Part shown: positions 48,520 through 61,025 of the stretch, piece after piece
Layout: each line of letters starts with the position of its first letter
Numbering within the stretch: the first letter of the stretch is position 1
From: Parasitella parasitica
Lineage: Eukaryota > Mucoromycota > Mucoromycetes > Mucorales > Mucoraceae
Direction of reading: 5' to 3'
DNA: 64,000 nucleotides
Assembly: GCA_025201805.1 (NCBI GenBank)
Contig: MU619240.1
Location: 141,603-205,602, forward strand
The notes under the pieces: generated by a model
What the model was told of the DNA's origin: nothing
Seen by the model: the letters and a program-made list of their open reading frames with translations, nothing else
Databases searched by the model: none
Program-made: the position numbers and the translations under genes

Positions 48520-50381
48520 ATGGATCTTGATCATACTATTTCCGTCATAACAGCTGTATTTGGAGCATTTACATTATTATATGGTGTCTGTTCTTTAGTT
48601 ATTAAACAAAAGCTGTACATTTCAGAAGCATGTAGATATACACAGTTACAAAGAACAGCCTATTTGCAGTATATCTAACTCGCTTCTTTACAACATGTAG
48701 TCATTGCCATCTTTTGTGGAATTCTATGCGGGCCAATTGGGTTTAACTTGATTAATATTGATGGCTGGATACATAGAGAAGATATGACGAGACAATTCTC
48801 GAGAATTGTCATTGCAATCCAGGTATAAATATTCATCCTCAAGACATTTGTTGCATTCCAAGGCAATTATGTAATCCCTATCTTATCTTTTAGGTGATGG
48901 CAGCAGGAGTATCGTTACCGAAAGCTTATTTAAAAACGGAATTACGGTCATTACTGGTCTTGTTGGGTCCTGTCATGGTTTTCATGTGGATGATAAGCGG
49001 TTTATGCGTGTTCTATTTTGTTCCTAGACTGTCATTTGTAAGTATCCAATATGCACAAATTACATTTAATCTTAATTTCTGTTTATATAGCTTGAAGCGC
49101 TGTTGATTGCATCTTGCTTTGCTCCTACTGATCCTGTAAGTCGAGATTACTACATCTTGAACGTATGTGTAAATTAACAGTGCAATGCAAGGTATTGGCA
49201 AATTCAATTGTTCAAGGCCATTTTGCTGAAAAATACGTGCCTAAGAATATCCGAAATATAATTATAGCAGAAAGGTGAGAGGATATTCAGGAGCAATCGA
49301 AATCATAATCACTTAACAAACGTTTGTAGTGGCGCTAATGATGGCTTGGGATATCCCTTCTTGTTTCTAACCATTTATCTCATCCAAATGCCATCGATTA
49401 TGGTAGCTTTATCTAAATGGTCGTGGTTCATCTTGGGATATGAAATCGGCTTCTCTATTCTTGTTGGGTTTCTTGTAGGATATATAGCACGAAAGACCCT
49501 GAAATTTGCCAAGCAAAGGTATTATGGTGTATTAGCACATTTTCAGAACCCTCGCTTATTTCTTTACTGGATTCATTAGAGATTGGATAGACAAGGAGTC
49601 CTTTCTAGTATTTGCCATTGCCTTAGCAGTAAGTTTTTGCGCTATTATATCAACATGTTTAATGAGACGTCCTTTTCTAGTTGTTCTTGACTGGCGCTGT
49701 GGGGTTGATGGGTAGCGACGATCTTTTGGCTTGCTTTATTGCTGGAAACTCGTTCACATGGGATGACTGGTTTAGAGAAGAGACTGAAGATGCGCACTTA
49801 TCTGATGCTATCGATATGTTACTTAATCTCAGCATGTTTGTTTACATTGGCATAACTATCGTATGTATGGTGTATTTCATGCTGAGCAAATTTAACATTG
49901 TTTTTCCTGTATTTTTTAGCCGTGGTCCTCGTTTTATAGTGCAGATGCACCGCTAACGCTTTGGACATTAATTGGTCTAGCTTCATGCGTCCTTCTTTTT
50001 AGAAGACTGCCCGTGATCATAGCTTTGCACAAATATATTCCAGCGATATCAGACTGGAGACAGGCTATTTTTGCTGGTTGGTTTGGCCCAATAGGAGTGG
50101 GTGCCTTATTCTATTATACTATTGCACTTGAGGCATTCCCTTCAGACGGCACAAATGATTACGCTAGACAGGTGATAGAGCCCGTCATTTACTTTATGAT
50201 TATTGCTTCTGTCATTGTACATGGTAGTACTATACCTTTCTATTTTATTGTGGATTCTGTTGCCTCTCGTACATTGACAAAAACGAGCTCTAAAAACAAA
50301 GGTGATATGAATATTTCTCCAGTAAGCAGCTCCTATGGCGCAACAGAAAACGGAGATGCTTTGCTAGCTATCACGGTATAA
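48520..50381 (+). CDS. Plasma-membrane Na+/H+ antiporter, NHA1/SOD2 type (9 exons)
   Basis: Exports Na+ or K+ in exchange for protons (CPA family). Exons 48520-48631, 48701-48822, 48894-49037, 49091-49135, 49192-49274, 49330-49518, 49580-49628, 49681-49860 and 49920-50381 give 461 residues. Signs: LYISEA and GILCGPIGFNL in the N-terminal spans, ASCFAPTDP, the ion-site Asn-Asp in ESGANDGLGYPFLFL, LVGFLVGYIARKTLKF, AGNSFTWDDWF, GWFGPIGVGALFY and VIHG-type VIVHGSTIPF. The very long cytoplasmic tail of yeast Nha1 (nearly 985 residues in total) is absent; the protein stops about 40 residues after the last span, closer to S. pombe Sod2 in length. Confidence 0.92.
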
Positions 50382-51236
50382 GCTAAAATTATATATTCGA
50401 TAGCATTTCCAATAAAGAGTATTGTTAAATAGTCTTAACCCTTTTCTCTTTTCTTCATATATTTCAAATATTGGTGTAGAAGATAAGTACATCAAAGCAA
50501 CAGCTATCATTACTTGTTATATCGTACAACACGCATACACGAACACTGCGTTGTTTATGCTCTCATAAGAAACATTCGGAAGGTCATAGTGGCTAGTTCT
50601 TCTTTTGTTTGTCGAAGCTCAGCTTACAGTCTGCTCTTTTGCTGGAGTCTATTAATCTCTTGATGAACTTGGACATCTTCTAGTGTTTATAAGATTATGA
50701 GCAGAAAACAGCAATTTTCATGTAAGAAATGTGTACAAATGTCTGTACCTTTTCGTACAAACCAAAGTAGAAGCTGTTTCGAACTTGATTAATATGGGCA
50801 TTGATTAGGCTATCACTTATATACTTGATTTCCACTGCGGGCGAACTGTCTATCAAAACTTATATACTGATATTCGTAATTTAAACTACAGTACGTACGC
50901 TTTATTTCAGCTAAACATGATGCTGCATAAAAATAGCTTTAGAGATCACAATTTCGAGCATATTGGCTGCTGATACATATCAGGCACGGCCAAGTTAACT
51001 TTGATGCCCGTGTCTGACCCCTCAATTAAAAACAAGTGCATGTAATTTACAAAGGGCATATATACAGTATATACAAGCTTTTCAAAAATTGACTCAACCA
51101 AAATAATCATTGCTTTCTGATGGTCATTTTATAACAAGTAAAACAATTGTTTATTTTATATATTATTACATCATATTTAATGGTTGTAAGGTATAATTTT
51201 GTGCTTTGTGGACTTATCTCGTGCTATATAGTAGGT
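50382..51236. other. Intergenic, convergent spacer
   Basis: AT-rich 3' spacer between the antiporter (+) and the second DUF4203-like gene (-). An AATAAA-like signal follows the antiporter stop (about 50412). No gene or repeat is seen. Confidence 0.5.
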
Positions 51237-52755
51237 TCAGCAATGTCCGTAATGAGCAGCATTTACATTTTGCATAATCATAGGCGGTGGTGAATAGTAA
51301 GGCGGTGGCACACACACGTACTGTGGGGGAGCAGGCTCTTCTTTTTTGGGTTCTGCCTTTTCCTCTGGCGCTGCTGGCGGAGCATTGACACCAAACCTCA
51401 GCCTCAACCGAATAATGCAGTAGTAGTATTGCCACCCAAAGGAAATGAGTGTGTTGACAGTAACAAACGCAAGCATGACATAGACAGGTTTACTCATCAA
51501 ATAGGTGTTGTGATGCTTTGGATTTCCGTCGAATATAAGCATCCATGGATTAATGAATCCAGTGTGAGCAAAGAAATCAAGACCAAAGTAGAATAGATAC
51601 GAGCCCATGAGCGCGGTTGTAAAGAGGACCATGTAGCTTTCTACAAAGAACATCAGTATAGGGCCTAGTAGCGATACTCCTATAATAAAGCAAACACGAG
51701 CAACTTTCTGAGTACCAGAGACGGAATTTTAGTAAATATATGTAGATTTTCAACTTTGACTAAACCTACAATGAGGATGACTAAGTCTTCTCTCCAAGAC
51801 AGAAGGTATACAGCAAGATAAAAACCACCCAGACCTGAATGAGATATTGTTAATACCTAAAATTTACAGTTGAAATTATTTGTTAACTGCTTACATGCAA
51901 GGCAGTAAACTCCAGCAGGCCATAAAAATATCAAAAAGAGTGCGCCCAAGATGCCTAGACCAGCACTGACACAAATATAAATTAAATCGCCCAGAGGATA
52001 GCCACCAGCAGGCTCATTATTAACAAGACCAATCCATGTCATCGTAGCTACAAGCGTACAAAGAATGTTAGTAAAATATTTGGCTTCAATGTCAATTAAC
52101 ATACCAAAAAAGACAAAACCGACCAAACCAAGAGTAGGGCGAAAGAAACGGAATCCAAGGATTTGAAAGTACAAACCTACGAGAACACAAACTATGCCTG
52201 CGAAGCCTTGTGCTGGACTGATACTGTCACCATATGTATCTAATATAAGCACAAATTATTAGATTTTTGATAGCTTTTGCATTTAATTCAATACTTACGC
52301 CAGAGATAGTCTGACCAGCATTGGCCAGTGCATGATTTTTTGCCTTTTGATTTTGAGGTAGATGACGGTTTTGATGTAGATGTTGATTTACTGACAGTAA
52401 TGGTTTTAGTTACAGTCATGGCATGGCCGCCACCACAATTCACTGTTTCCGTTTCTGTTTTCCAGAGATTATTGACAGACAAGACATTATTAACAGCAGT
52501 ATTCTGGCCATTATTATGCACCCCGTTGCGACACATGCTTGCCCAGTTTTGATATAAAACTAAATTATCTATTTCGTCCTGATCATCGTCGTTGTCTTGA
52601 CCTTCTCTTTTGAAGAGTATAGCCTCGAGTGTGGGTACACCGACAGCTGTAGAGCTAGGCTGCAAATCATACACAGTCTTGGTTGGCAGTGTAATGCATG
52701 AAACCAGCTTTATAATTAGTAGGAAAAGTATTGAAGTCTTTGATATAGGACTCAT
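51237..52755 (-). CDS. DUF4203/TMEM198-like multi-pass membrane protein, copy B (5 exons)
   Basis: Paralogue of the gene at 22375-23684. Exons 52755-52299, 52239-52105, 52047-51895, 51834-51770 and 51707-51237 give 426 residues. Shared parts: signal peptide, LYQNWASMC, Thr/Ser-rich stalk and CTGQCWSDYLWR, then the same spans (AQGFAGIVCVLVGLYFQILG, MTWIGLVNNEP, SAGLGILGALFLIFLW, ALMGSYLFYFGLDFFAHTGF, PVYVMLAFVTVNTLISFGWQ). The tail is Pro/Glu/Lys-rich with PPQYVCVPPPYY and ends GHC, unlike copy A. Exon 2 is 135 nt in both copies, and exons 3+4 here (153+65) equal exon 3 of copy A (218), so one intron was gained here or lost there. Function unknown. Confidence 0.82.
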
Positions 52756-52920
52756 TGTTGTTTTGAAGGAGGGCGGGAGGGTAATAAAGAAAAGCAAAAA
52801 TAGATGTATATAAATTCATTGTTTCTTGGGCGACCATCTTGTTATATACATGAGTGATGAATGTTTTTTATTTATGGTCTTTTTAAGCAATTAGTGATCA
52901 GGTCTATCGAGAATTGCCAT

Positions 52921-55900
52921 TTATGGGTCGATGTTTTCAACGTTTTTGGCACCAAGGCCTCCCTTCTTCTTCTCTCGCAGCTCAGCCATACGCTATACAG
53001 AGACAAGTATTTGTTAGAATTGAGTTAAGCTTGAATATGTCAAGATAGCACTTTACCTGTTTTCTTTTTTCTCTTCTACGCTCAAGTTCAGCTTTACGGT
53101 CATCTTTATTCACTGCCTGAGATGATTGTGTGGTCTCGGAAGCAATGTGTGTAACAGACGAGCCCATATTGTTGTCATGATTTTCCAAATCAAGGTCTGC
53201 CAACATTTTCAATTAATGTGCGTATAAAACAAATGCATCAAAATAGGTCAACATTACCTAACGCCTTGGTTTTGTGGCCCAGTTTCATCGATCCTTGGGT
53301 TTTAAGCTGCTGCCCGTTATTGGCTGCAATTGCACCAAAAGAAGAAGGATATGAGCCAAAGGATGCTGGTGAATTATGTATAAGTGGAGGTGAAAATGCT
53401 GCAGAATTTGGTTGATCGAATGAATCCCATGCGTTATTTTCGGCTTCTTGTTCTTCTTGGCTAAAATCAAATGGATTACTCTCCTCATCATCCCAGCCAT
53501 TCGCTTCTGCGTCTTCTGCTTCAATCAGCGTCTGGTTGTCGTTGCTGTTAATTCCTAATTTCATTCCTGTTGTCTTTTCGATTGTAATGTGGTCATAATT
53601 ATCAGCAACAGGTGTTGCCCCTTGTGAATTAATTGGATTTCCGATTTCCCCACTTGGCGATGAAAACTAATCAATAGTGATATTAGTGTAACTGCGGCAT
53701 CGATGTTTAGACAAACTTACCCTTGACTGAAGTGATGATACGGCCCAACCTGCCAGACCTTTGGTCGCACCACCAAGCACGCCTGCCATTCCTCCCCCTT
53801 GGGCAGAAGCTCCAGCAGCTTCTTCGCCTGTAGGTGTATTGGATCGTTCGACAATTGCAGTATCAGGCATTTTATCCGCGAATTCTTGTGCCTTGCTCAC
53901 AAACGCATTCATAGCCTTGAAAGCTTGATCACGAACAGTTCTATTTAACAGAAAACATATTATGCTTTGCCTGACTATGACATATTTTAATCGACTTACT
54001 TTTCTTTATCAATCAGCATGACAGAGATAGCAGGAAGGATCTTTGTTGTGCACTCTTGGGCATCGTAGTATTCGATTGTGGCTGGTCATAGCACTGATTA
54101 ATTAGTTTTTTATATAGTCTTTTACGTACAATAACCTACCATTCAGCGCCATCAAAGATGCAATTCTTGCGTGGTGAAATCCATCTCGCAAGCTTCTTGT
54201 AAATCCACTCACTAAAACCTTTTTTCTTGTCTACATGAAATCACATCAGTAACACTAGCTTTACATATTTCAAATAATACATACGCTTTCGCTAAGATGC
54301 TTAGCAATCTTACCCAAACAAATTACTGTGTTTGTTCTGATACCAGGCTCTGGATCCAACTGAAGCTTAGCTAGATATTTTAGCAATTCATAATTGATAA
54401 TCTTCTCGCTAAGTTTAGGTACAATCAGTAAAGTAGATTTTATCGTTTGCTCCCGAATGATAGGGATTGTATCAGTGAAACCAGTAGCCTATGTAGAGAC
54501 TCTTGAATAAACGCAACGTAGAGCACAAGTTGGATGTCGACTTACAATGTGAGGGAATACTTGATTCGTAATCATCTTGCTTGTCATATGATCAATAAAT
54601 TTGGGCATATTCTCGAGCAAACTGACACGTATAGCACGATCAGGCGAAGCAAACATACGAATGATAGGTTGTATCACCACGCTCTCATATTCTGCATCTG
54701 ATAAATGCTCTCCTACTTTAACAATTGCGCTCAATGCTTTAGCGCCGCCAGAGCCGAATTCGAACGCCTTGATTAACTCGGGCAGAATTTTATGTTTGGC
54801 AAATTCACTTGGAAACGTATTGATGGTTGAATCCAGCTTTCTGAAAAACTCTTCCTTTTCTGCCTGTTCCTTGATGCTGATATTCTCCAGAAACAGATTC
54901 ACCTTGACGAAATCAGCCGAAAAAAAACCTCTAGCCTTCAGGCCTTCATCCAAGAACATGTCGGCACTAGCTCTGTTTCTGAAGGAGGGGTTGAGTAGCA
55001 TGGTGTAAATGCGTTGCATATTCCCAGGAATTCCGCCCTTTTGTGACAAAAGCGAATCAGTTGTCTCGAATCGATGATTGTAAGCCTCGTAAATTAAACA
55101 ACCCAAATGATAAGAATCAATTGCTCCACTGGGTATATCTTTTATTACTGTCCATCCAGACTTTTTCACTTCTGGAGTTGCGTACCGTTGCGCATCAGGA
55201 ACAATGCCGCCAAATGTCTGGAAAACCGTAGTTATAGTGATAGGAGAGGAGATTTACAGCTTTGATGACTTACCAAAATAATCGGGCTTTCTTCTTTCAT
55301 AGAGCTTAGCAATTCAAATCCTCCCAACTTCCATTCACCTGCTTTATTTGTGAAAATCGAAGCAATTCTAACATTTCCATGAACAAAGTCGCAATCGTTG
55401 TTTAGAAATTTGACGGCGTTCTAGTATTCAACAGTTAGAGAACAGTGGGTTGCATTTAATGTCTATCGCTACATTACTGCTACTTTGTAGAGACCCCATA
55501 ATACAAGGTCTTTGTCTGGATCTTGATTTAATTGATTTGAGAGTGGTTTGACAGGATCTGTAACAATCATGATACTTTGCTCTGTCTATTCAGTAATTAG
55601 CGATTTATTGTTGAGTGATGATGCTGCTGTATTGTCGTTACTTGGGCTTACCTCGATGCCGTCCAAGTAGCGTAAAATATCAGGGTGTCTCATTGTACGG
55701 ATCCTCTTGAATGCATTTCTCGCCAACTGTGCCTTGTCTCTGTTCTTTTGACAGTCGAACACAAAAATGGACACTTCAGAACCGTCTTCCTGCGCATATT
55801 GTTAGCAAGTATCGAGTGATTTCTCTTTCTCTTTCTCTATACCTTTTTCGTTCCGCGGTGAAGATTCCACATGGACTGGTCAGAGTAAAACTCATCCTTG

Positions 55901-55983
55901 TCGCCTATACTGTAACCGAATCCCGAGTTGTCTTTGCCCAAGAGATGGAGGCTACCCTTGACTATGTTTGAAAAGAATGCCAT
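52921..55983 (-). CDS. SCYL1/CEX1-type pseudokinase with HEAT repeats (12 exons)
   Basis: Cytosolic scaffold; yeast Cex1 collects aminoacyl-tRNA at the nuclear pore and animal SCYL1 works in COPI traffic. Twelve exons from 55983 to 52921 sum to 807 residues. The kinase-like domain ([40 protein letters not shown]) lacks catalysis: the HRD motif is HGN ([11 protein letters not shown]) and DFG is GGF (WKLGGFELL), as in SCYL proteins. HEAT-like helices follow ([47 protein letters not shown]). The tail is disordered with acidic NPFDF and NAW segments and a coiled basic end ([20 protein letters not shown]). C-terminal KKxx-type retrieval is not evident (ends ENIDP). Confidence 0.9.
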
Positions 55984-56441
55984 GAATTAAATTTTTCAAA
56001 CTGATAAAATTAAACAAAAAAAAGAAAGAATTGCGATACTGATATTAATGTGCAACTACACTTGCAGCAAAGCATTTAAGGGCCGTCAGTAGGACAAGCA
56101 AAGTTTTCCTTGCACTCTTCAAGCAGTACGCCGGTACGAAACTTCATCATGGACGATAAAACGTAAGAGGCGAAAAAGGTCTATTTGAAATATACATATG
56201 CTTCCGCCCCCCATCCCTTAACCTCATCTTGCAAAGGGCTGTGGTTTGGTGACAACTCAAACTATGAAGGGGCTGGGTCAATCACTGCATGCCATTTTAA
56301 TGTCTCTGTAGCACTCCAACCATTCATCACAACAAAATAACGAAATAAGCATAAGACAGCATTCGAACTTTATTTTGGCAAATTACAATATTATAAACAA
56401 AAAAATTCTGTTAAATCCTATATAGTTACTGTAGATGAAGA
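55984..56441. other. Intergenic
   Basis: Spacer between two same-strand genes: the SCYL1 promoter (A/G-rich on the plus strand) and the PUF gene 3' end. No gene is seen. A GGGG-containing stretch near 56200-56290 is the least AT-rich part. Confidence 0.5.
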
Positions 56442-58992
56442 TTAATTGCCGTTGCCAGTAGGATAAGTAGTTATTTCATGGTTTCGTAAGACCTTGTCAA
56501 CCAAAAAAGCGACACGTTGGCCATATTTTGATCCACGGAGAGACACCATATGACGCTTAATCAAGCGACAGATGTATACCTTTTGTTCTTCACAAGCATT
56601 GTTGATCAGCCATTGGACTACGTAATTGCCATATTGATCAGACGCAATGTCAATCAGTGCCATTCTGGGTCGACAACTAGCATTGTTGCTTGAAACGTAT
56701 TGAATAAACTTTTTCATAAATCGCTGTCCACCAATACGAAGCGCTCTTTCGACTACCTTGGACGCAAACTGATCCATGGAGAGCTGGACGCTTTCATTAA
56801 TGACAATTTGGAAGGCGCGTTCCCGGTCGTCATTCTTTTCAGCGTGTTCAAGTACGTGCTGAACCACCCAGTTCCCCCACTGTCCTTTAGCAATGGGTAC
56901 GATGTTATCGAGAACCTCATTTAGAATAGGCCGCTGTACGCATGTATTTTTAGCCGTTAAATAGTGAGTAGCAGAGTGGTTTGTTTGTATGTTTACCTTG
57001 TCGATTTCTGTCATGTTTTCAAATATGTTTTGGATGACTAAACTGCCTGTTTCGTCCAGTGCAACTCTATCCCATTGATTTTTGAGTGCCTGGTGAATGT
57101 GTTTCATGATGGGAGGAGGCGAACCGTGCCATCTAATTTCAAAGACCTTTTGCCACACATGACAAGCATACTTGTGTGTAATTGTTTCAGGGATGCGCAC
57201 AAGCAGCTCGGACACAAGACTAGCTTTTGAAGTCTCGTCCACACAATCTAACGCCCGTTGTACCACATGGCAGCCGAAAGGTTCACATGTCAACTCCAAG
57301 ATATGACCCTTCATCTTTTGAACTACTGCCTCTATTTGTTCCGTCGTACCAAGCTCAAGCTGTCGCTGTATAAGGAAATTTCCGAATCTGTTTGTCATCA
57401 ATTCGTAAGCCTGGTCAAGTGTTGCTTTGAATATGAGCTGCTTCTGTTCTGCAGTGGCGCATTTTAGTTTCTGTTGCATGAAAATAGAAGCCTGTTGGTC
57501 TGTTTCCTTTGTGATACGATCCACCAGCACCTGTAAAAAAAGAAAAGGTGTTGAGTGTCTACTGTCCAAGACATAAGAATTGCACTACTTACGCTCCAGT
57601 CGATATTTGCATTCTTGTCCAGCATACGACGATATTCAATCGAGTTGGGATTGGTTTTTCTGTCAGCTGCTACAACTAGTGTGGTGTGATTAGAAACAGA
57701 GCCCAATGAAGACGAGCAGGATTTCTATCATATGATCAATACAAAAGATCTTTGCCACAATTGTAGACACAAACTTACATCTAATGCAGAGTTTGACATA
57801 TCGATTTCCATGGTACCAGAATGCCTGCGACTCGGAGCATCTTCACCAAGTTCTAGCGTTCTATGGGAACAAGTAAATACAAGTACATAATAAAATGCTT
57901 CTTCAGATTACCGTGAATCGGAAGATTCTTCGCCTAAACACGACAGATCAAGCCCCTTTGACTTTATAAAAGATTGACACAGTGCCAGTTGGCATACTTT
58001 CTCGTTTAACTTTTTTGACATGGTTTGTTCTTGATCTTTATATTCTAGATCTTTGTTTGCCAATGTTGTTTGCATATTGACAATTGTCACACGTTGCTAA
58101 ATAATCAGCAATATAAATAATAAATTTATATGGCTTGTAAACAAAACTTACTCGTTCAATCTCCATGTCCTTTTGGTTCATCTGTCTTATCAAAGTCTGG
58201 ATGACTTCATTCGCTTCCATCAATTGGTTTTTAGCACTCAATTCGTCAAATGTCGGCTGAAATAACTGTTCGCTCTACGATGTGTGGATTAGGATTATTT
58301 CATAAAACAAGGGGCGTAATGGAGTTACCTTTCTCTGATGTTGTGGGTGATACAAGAAAGGAGGTTCCATTTTAAACAGATCATCTCTTGCTGCTGATGC
58401 CAAAGACTCGTTTCGTGGTGAAGGTGTCCTGGTGCCTGACGATTCAACATCTGCCATAATGCCGTAGAATTCTGGCGAGAATTGATTGGCATACTGGTGT
58501 TGGTGCTGGTAATTTTGATGATTAAATGCATCTGCATTGCTGTAAAATGTATTGAAGATATCATTATTTTTCATTGGTGCATTGGTAACAAACAGGGAAG
58601 GTGTATGAAAAGGCGAATCAAATGTATCAAAGCTAAATTTGTTGTTAAATTTTTGCGATGCTGCTGTGATAGATGGCGGACCAGAAACCACTGCTACCGA
58701 TTTAGACGTAGTAGCAGACCCTGATAGCATGTTTTTGTTTGTTCTTTTGATAGAATACGCAAAAGAAAGAGAAAAAGAGCTTCAGTCAAAGAAATTCCCG
58801 TATAAACCATGTAGTGTAAAATGACTTTTTTTTCTTTTTCGTTCATTGCCACTGAATCCATTACACACAAATTCGAGTTCACCCCTTATTGCGTATATGC
58901 ACATGTAATAAATAATAGTATTACCTGCTAGCACGTTGACATAGATTCACGGCATCCTCTCGTATTACTGAAATAACATCATCTTTCATCAT
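56442..58992 (-). CDS. PUF (Pumilio) RNA-binding protein with N-terminal coiled coil (8 exons)
   Basis: Binds mRNA 3' UTRs and controls translation or decay. Exons 58992-58925, 58743-58329, 58274-58152, 58096-57912, 57860-57779, 57724-57593, 57530-56997 and 56933-56442 give 676 residues. N part: Ser/Asn-rich with YQHQHQYANQF; then a coiled coil (NQLMEANEVIQTLIRQMNQK and MSKKLNEKVCQLALCQSF). The C-terminal 340 residues are PUF repeats: NRFGNFLIQRQLE, EPFGCHVVQRALD, HKYACHVWQKVFE, DETGSLVIQNIFE, GQWGNWVVQHVLE, DQFASKVVERALR, DQYGNYVVQWLIN and a capping SKYGQRVAFLVDK. The first exon (MMKDDVISVIREDAVNLCQR) is inferred from frame and splice signals; translation could instead begin at 58730 (MLSGSATTS). 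Confidence 0.85.
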
Positions 58993-59946
58993 TGATCGTC
59001 GAAGCTATTTAAAATCATTTATTATTATTAATTTTAAATACCAAGTGATTTGAAATTTATATTTTTGCCCTGCTCCCTTATTTATGTAATCCCTTTTAAT
59101 AGCAACATGTACATCGATTCGCAACTTGATGTGAGCTCTAAATCAAGATGGCATAATCCAAATTAAAATGGCGCAGTAGCTAACTTTTCAAGATTATGCA
59201 TAAATAAGCTCCTCAACTTTTTATAATGCTTTGGCGCATCTGACGCGGTAATTGATTAGAGATTTCATTAAAAATTAGGAAGATTCTTCATTGTAGCTTG
59301 ATGAAGCCATGCATGTTGTTCTTACTAGATAGAATACCTGCAACTTCCAACTGCAATTTTGGGTTTTACAAGCATTGGTTCTAAAAAAAAGTAACATTGT
59401 CTTCAAAATGAAATTGGTTGTTCATGTTCTACGCTAAAGAAAATTACTTAACCGCCTGTTCTTTTTTTAAGTTTCAAAAGGTGATAAATCTATTGAAGAT
59501 AAATGCAATCTTGTCATTTAAAGTCTCCGCGCTCAAACAAGGTTCATTGTTACATCAACAAGCAATTTTAGACGTATCAATGCAGATCAACCTCATTTCT
59601 CTAAAAGTATGGTTACATGATGCGCATTTCTATTTGCCAAAATGAGAATATCATGGTTAATTTTTTTTACCAGCCATAGGGCTGAAGCCACCCAAAGTAA
59701 ATACAGAAATATCAAAACAAGCATATCAGTAATCTGCAACTTCTTTTTTTCCTTGTGTGTGTATTTCAATGTTCTATTCTAATTTTTGTGAAAAAATATA
59801 TAAAAAGAGCGAAAAAAAAAAAAAGGAAACTCGCATTTTTTATACATAAAAAAGTGTTTGGTGAATATTTTTTGATTGTAATGTACGTTAGTAGAGGGAG
59901 AAAGAAAATGGCGAATATAGATCAAAGAATAAGTAAATCATTGCGT
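58993..59946. other. Intergenic
   Basis: Spacer between the PUF start and the eIF3f end. AT-rich, with short family-less frames on the plus strand (59418-59645 and 59755-59967). The eIF3f 3' flank is at the right edge. No RNA gene was found. Confidence 0.5.
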
Positions 59947-61025
59947 TCAGTTGGCGGTGGCCAATAATTGCAAGCGTTCAGCAACAGAAAGTTGGGTACG
60001 GGTCATATTTGCAAGGTAAACAACCATCAAAAGATCTTGCAAATGAGAATTGAACATCTTTTCAAATGATGCACTATCAATCTTCGGGACAACAGAAACG
60101 GTATCCATAATATACCTGCCAATAGCGTTGTTGGGGGCCATGCTACCATCCTATTCGAATTATCAAAAAGGATCAGCAATTAACATCCTTCTTTTACCCA
60201 TATAAAACAACTTACAACAACACTATCGACGTATTTGCTAATTCTTTCCAACATCTCTTGAAGTTTAGTAATGGCAATTTCGAGATGATCCATGTCTGAA
60301 ATCAAAGGGGCAGAACGAGACTCATTGGATTTGGCAGATGAAAGCATATCCACTTCATTGAGCAATGAAAACATTAACATCAGCATATCTATACACCCCT
60401 GGATTTTCAAACTTACATCCACTTCTTTCGGCATCGAGATATTTAACTTCACAAGGAACGGGTAAAAATAAGCAATCTCCAGAATTGGTAGAGAACCCAA
60501 CAGGAGCACTAAAAAGTATCCAAATCAGTGGCTATTCTGGCACATTTCTCCATTTACTTGCCTAGAATAAGCACGAAGACCCATATCTGAAGTCTTAATA
60601 AGAGCATCCGTATCTATGGTAACATGAATAGGTTGGAAAGGAGCAACATCCTCAACAAAGAAAGAATGGACGGGTGAACAAGCAGGAGACAAGTCTGCGC
60701 CAGCAGTATACCAACCCAAAATAACCTCTTCGGGATTGACTCTCTGATGTAAGTCGTACATATTACGGTAATGCTCTCTATCCAAAACAATATCCTTTCC
60801 CTCTAATTTGTAGATCAAGGGCATGACATTTCTAATCTCGACTTCGCTACCGTCTTGAGAACGAACACCCAATAGGGCACCAATGACTTTTTGTTGAGAG
60901 TCATCACGACGTAAGAAATGGTCCAAAACAGAAAATAAGACAACAGGACTGGTAGTGGTGGTGAAAGCACGTTGATGAGGTGCACTGGACAAGTTGACAG
61001 TCAATGTATCTAATTTGTTGGCCAT
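59947..61025 (-). CDS. Translation initiation factor eIF3 subunit f (MPN domain, 4 exons)
   Basis: Subunit of the eIF3 complex, which brings mRNA and Met-tRNA to the 40S ribosome. Exons 61025-60562, 60508-60417, 60388-60216 and 60150-59947 give 310 residues. The MPN domain shows PVVLFSVLDHFLRRDDSQQK, VIGALLGVRSQDGSEVE, PEEVILGWYTAGADLS and VHVTID-type HVTIDTDALIKT; JAMM zinc ligands are not evident, as expected for this subunit. The C-terminal helices DLLMVVYLANMTRTQLSVAE close the family match. Intron 1 uses a GC donor (AG|GCAAGT at 60561); the GT four bases on gives the wrong frame. Animal eIF3f carries a long Ala/Pro-rich N terminus that is absent here. Confidence 0.93.
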
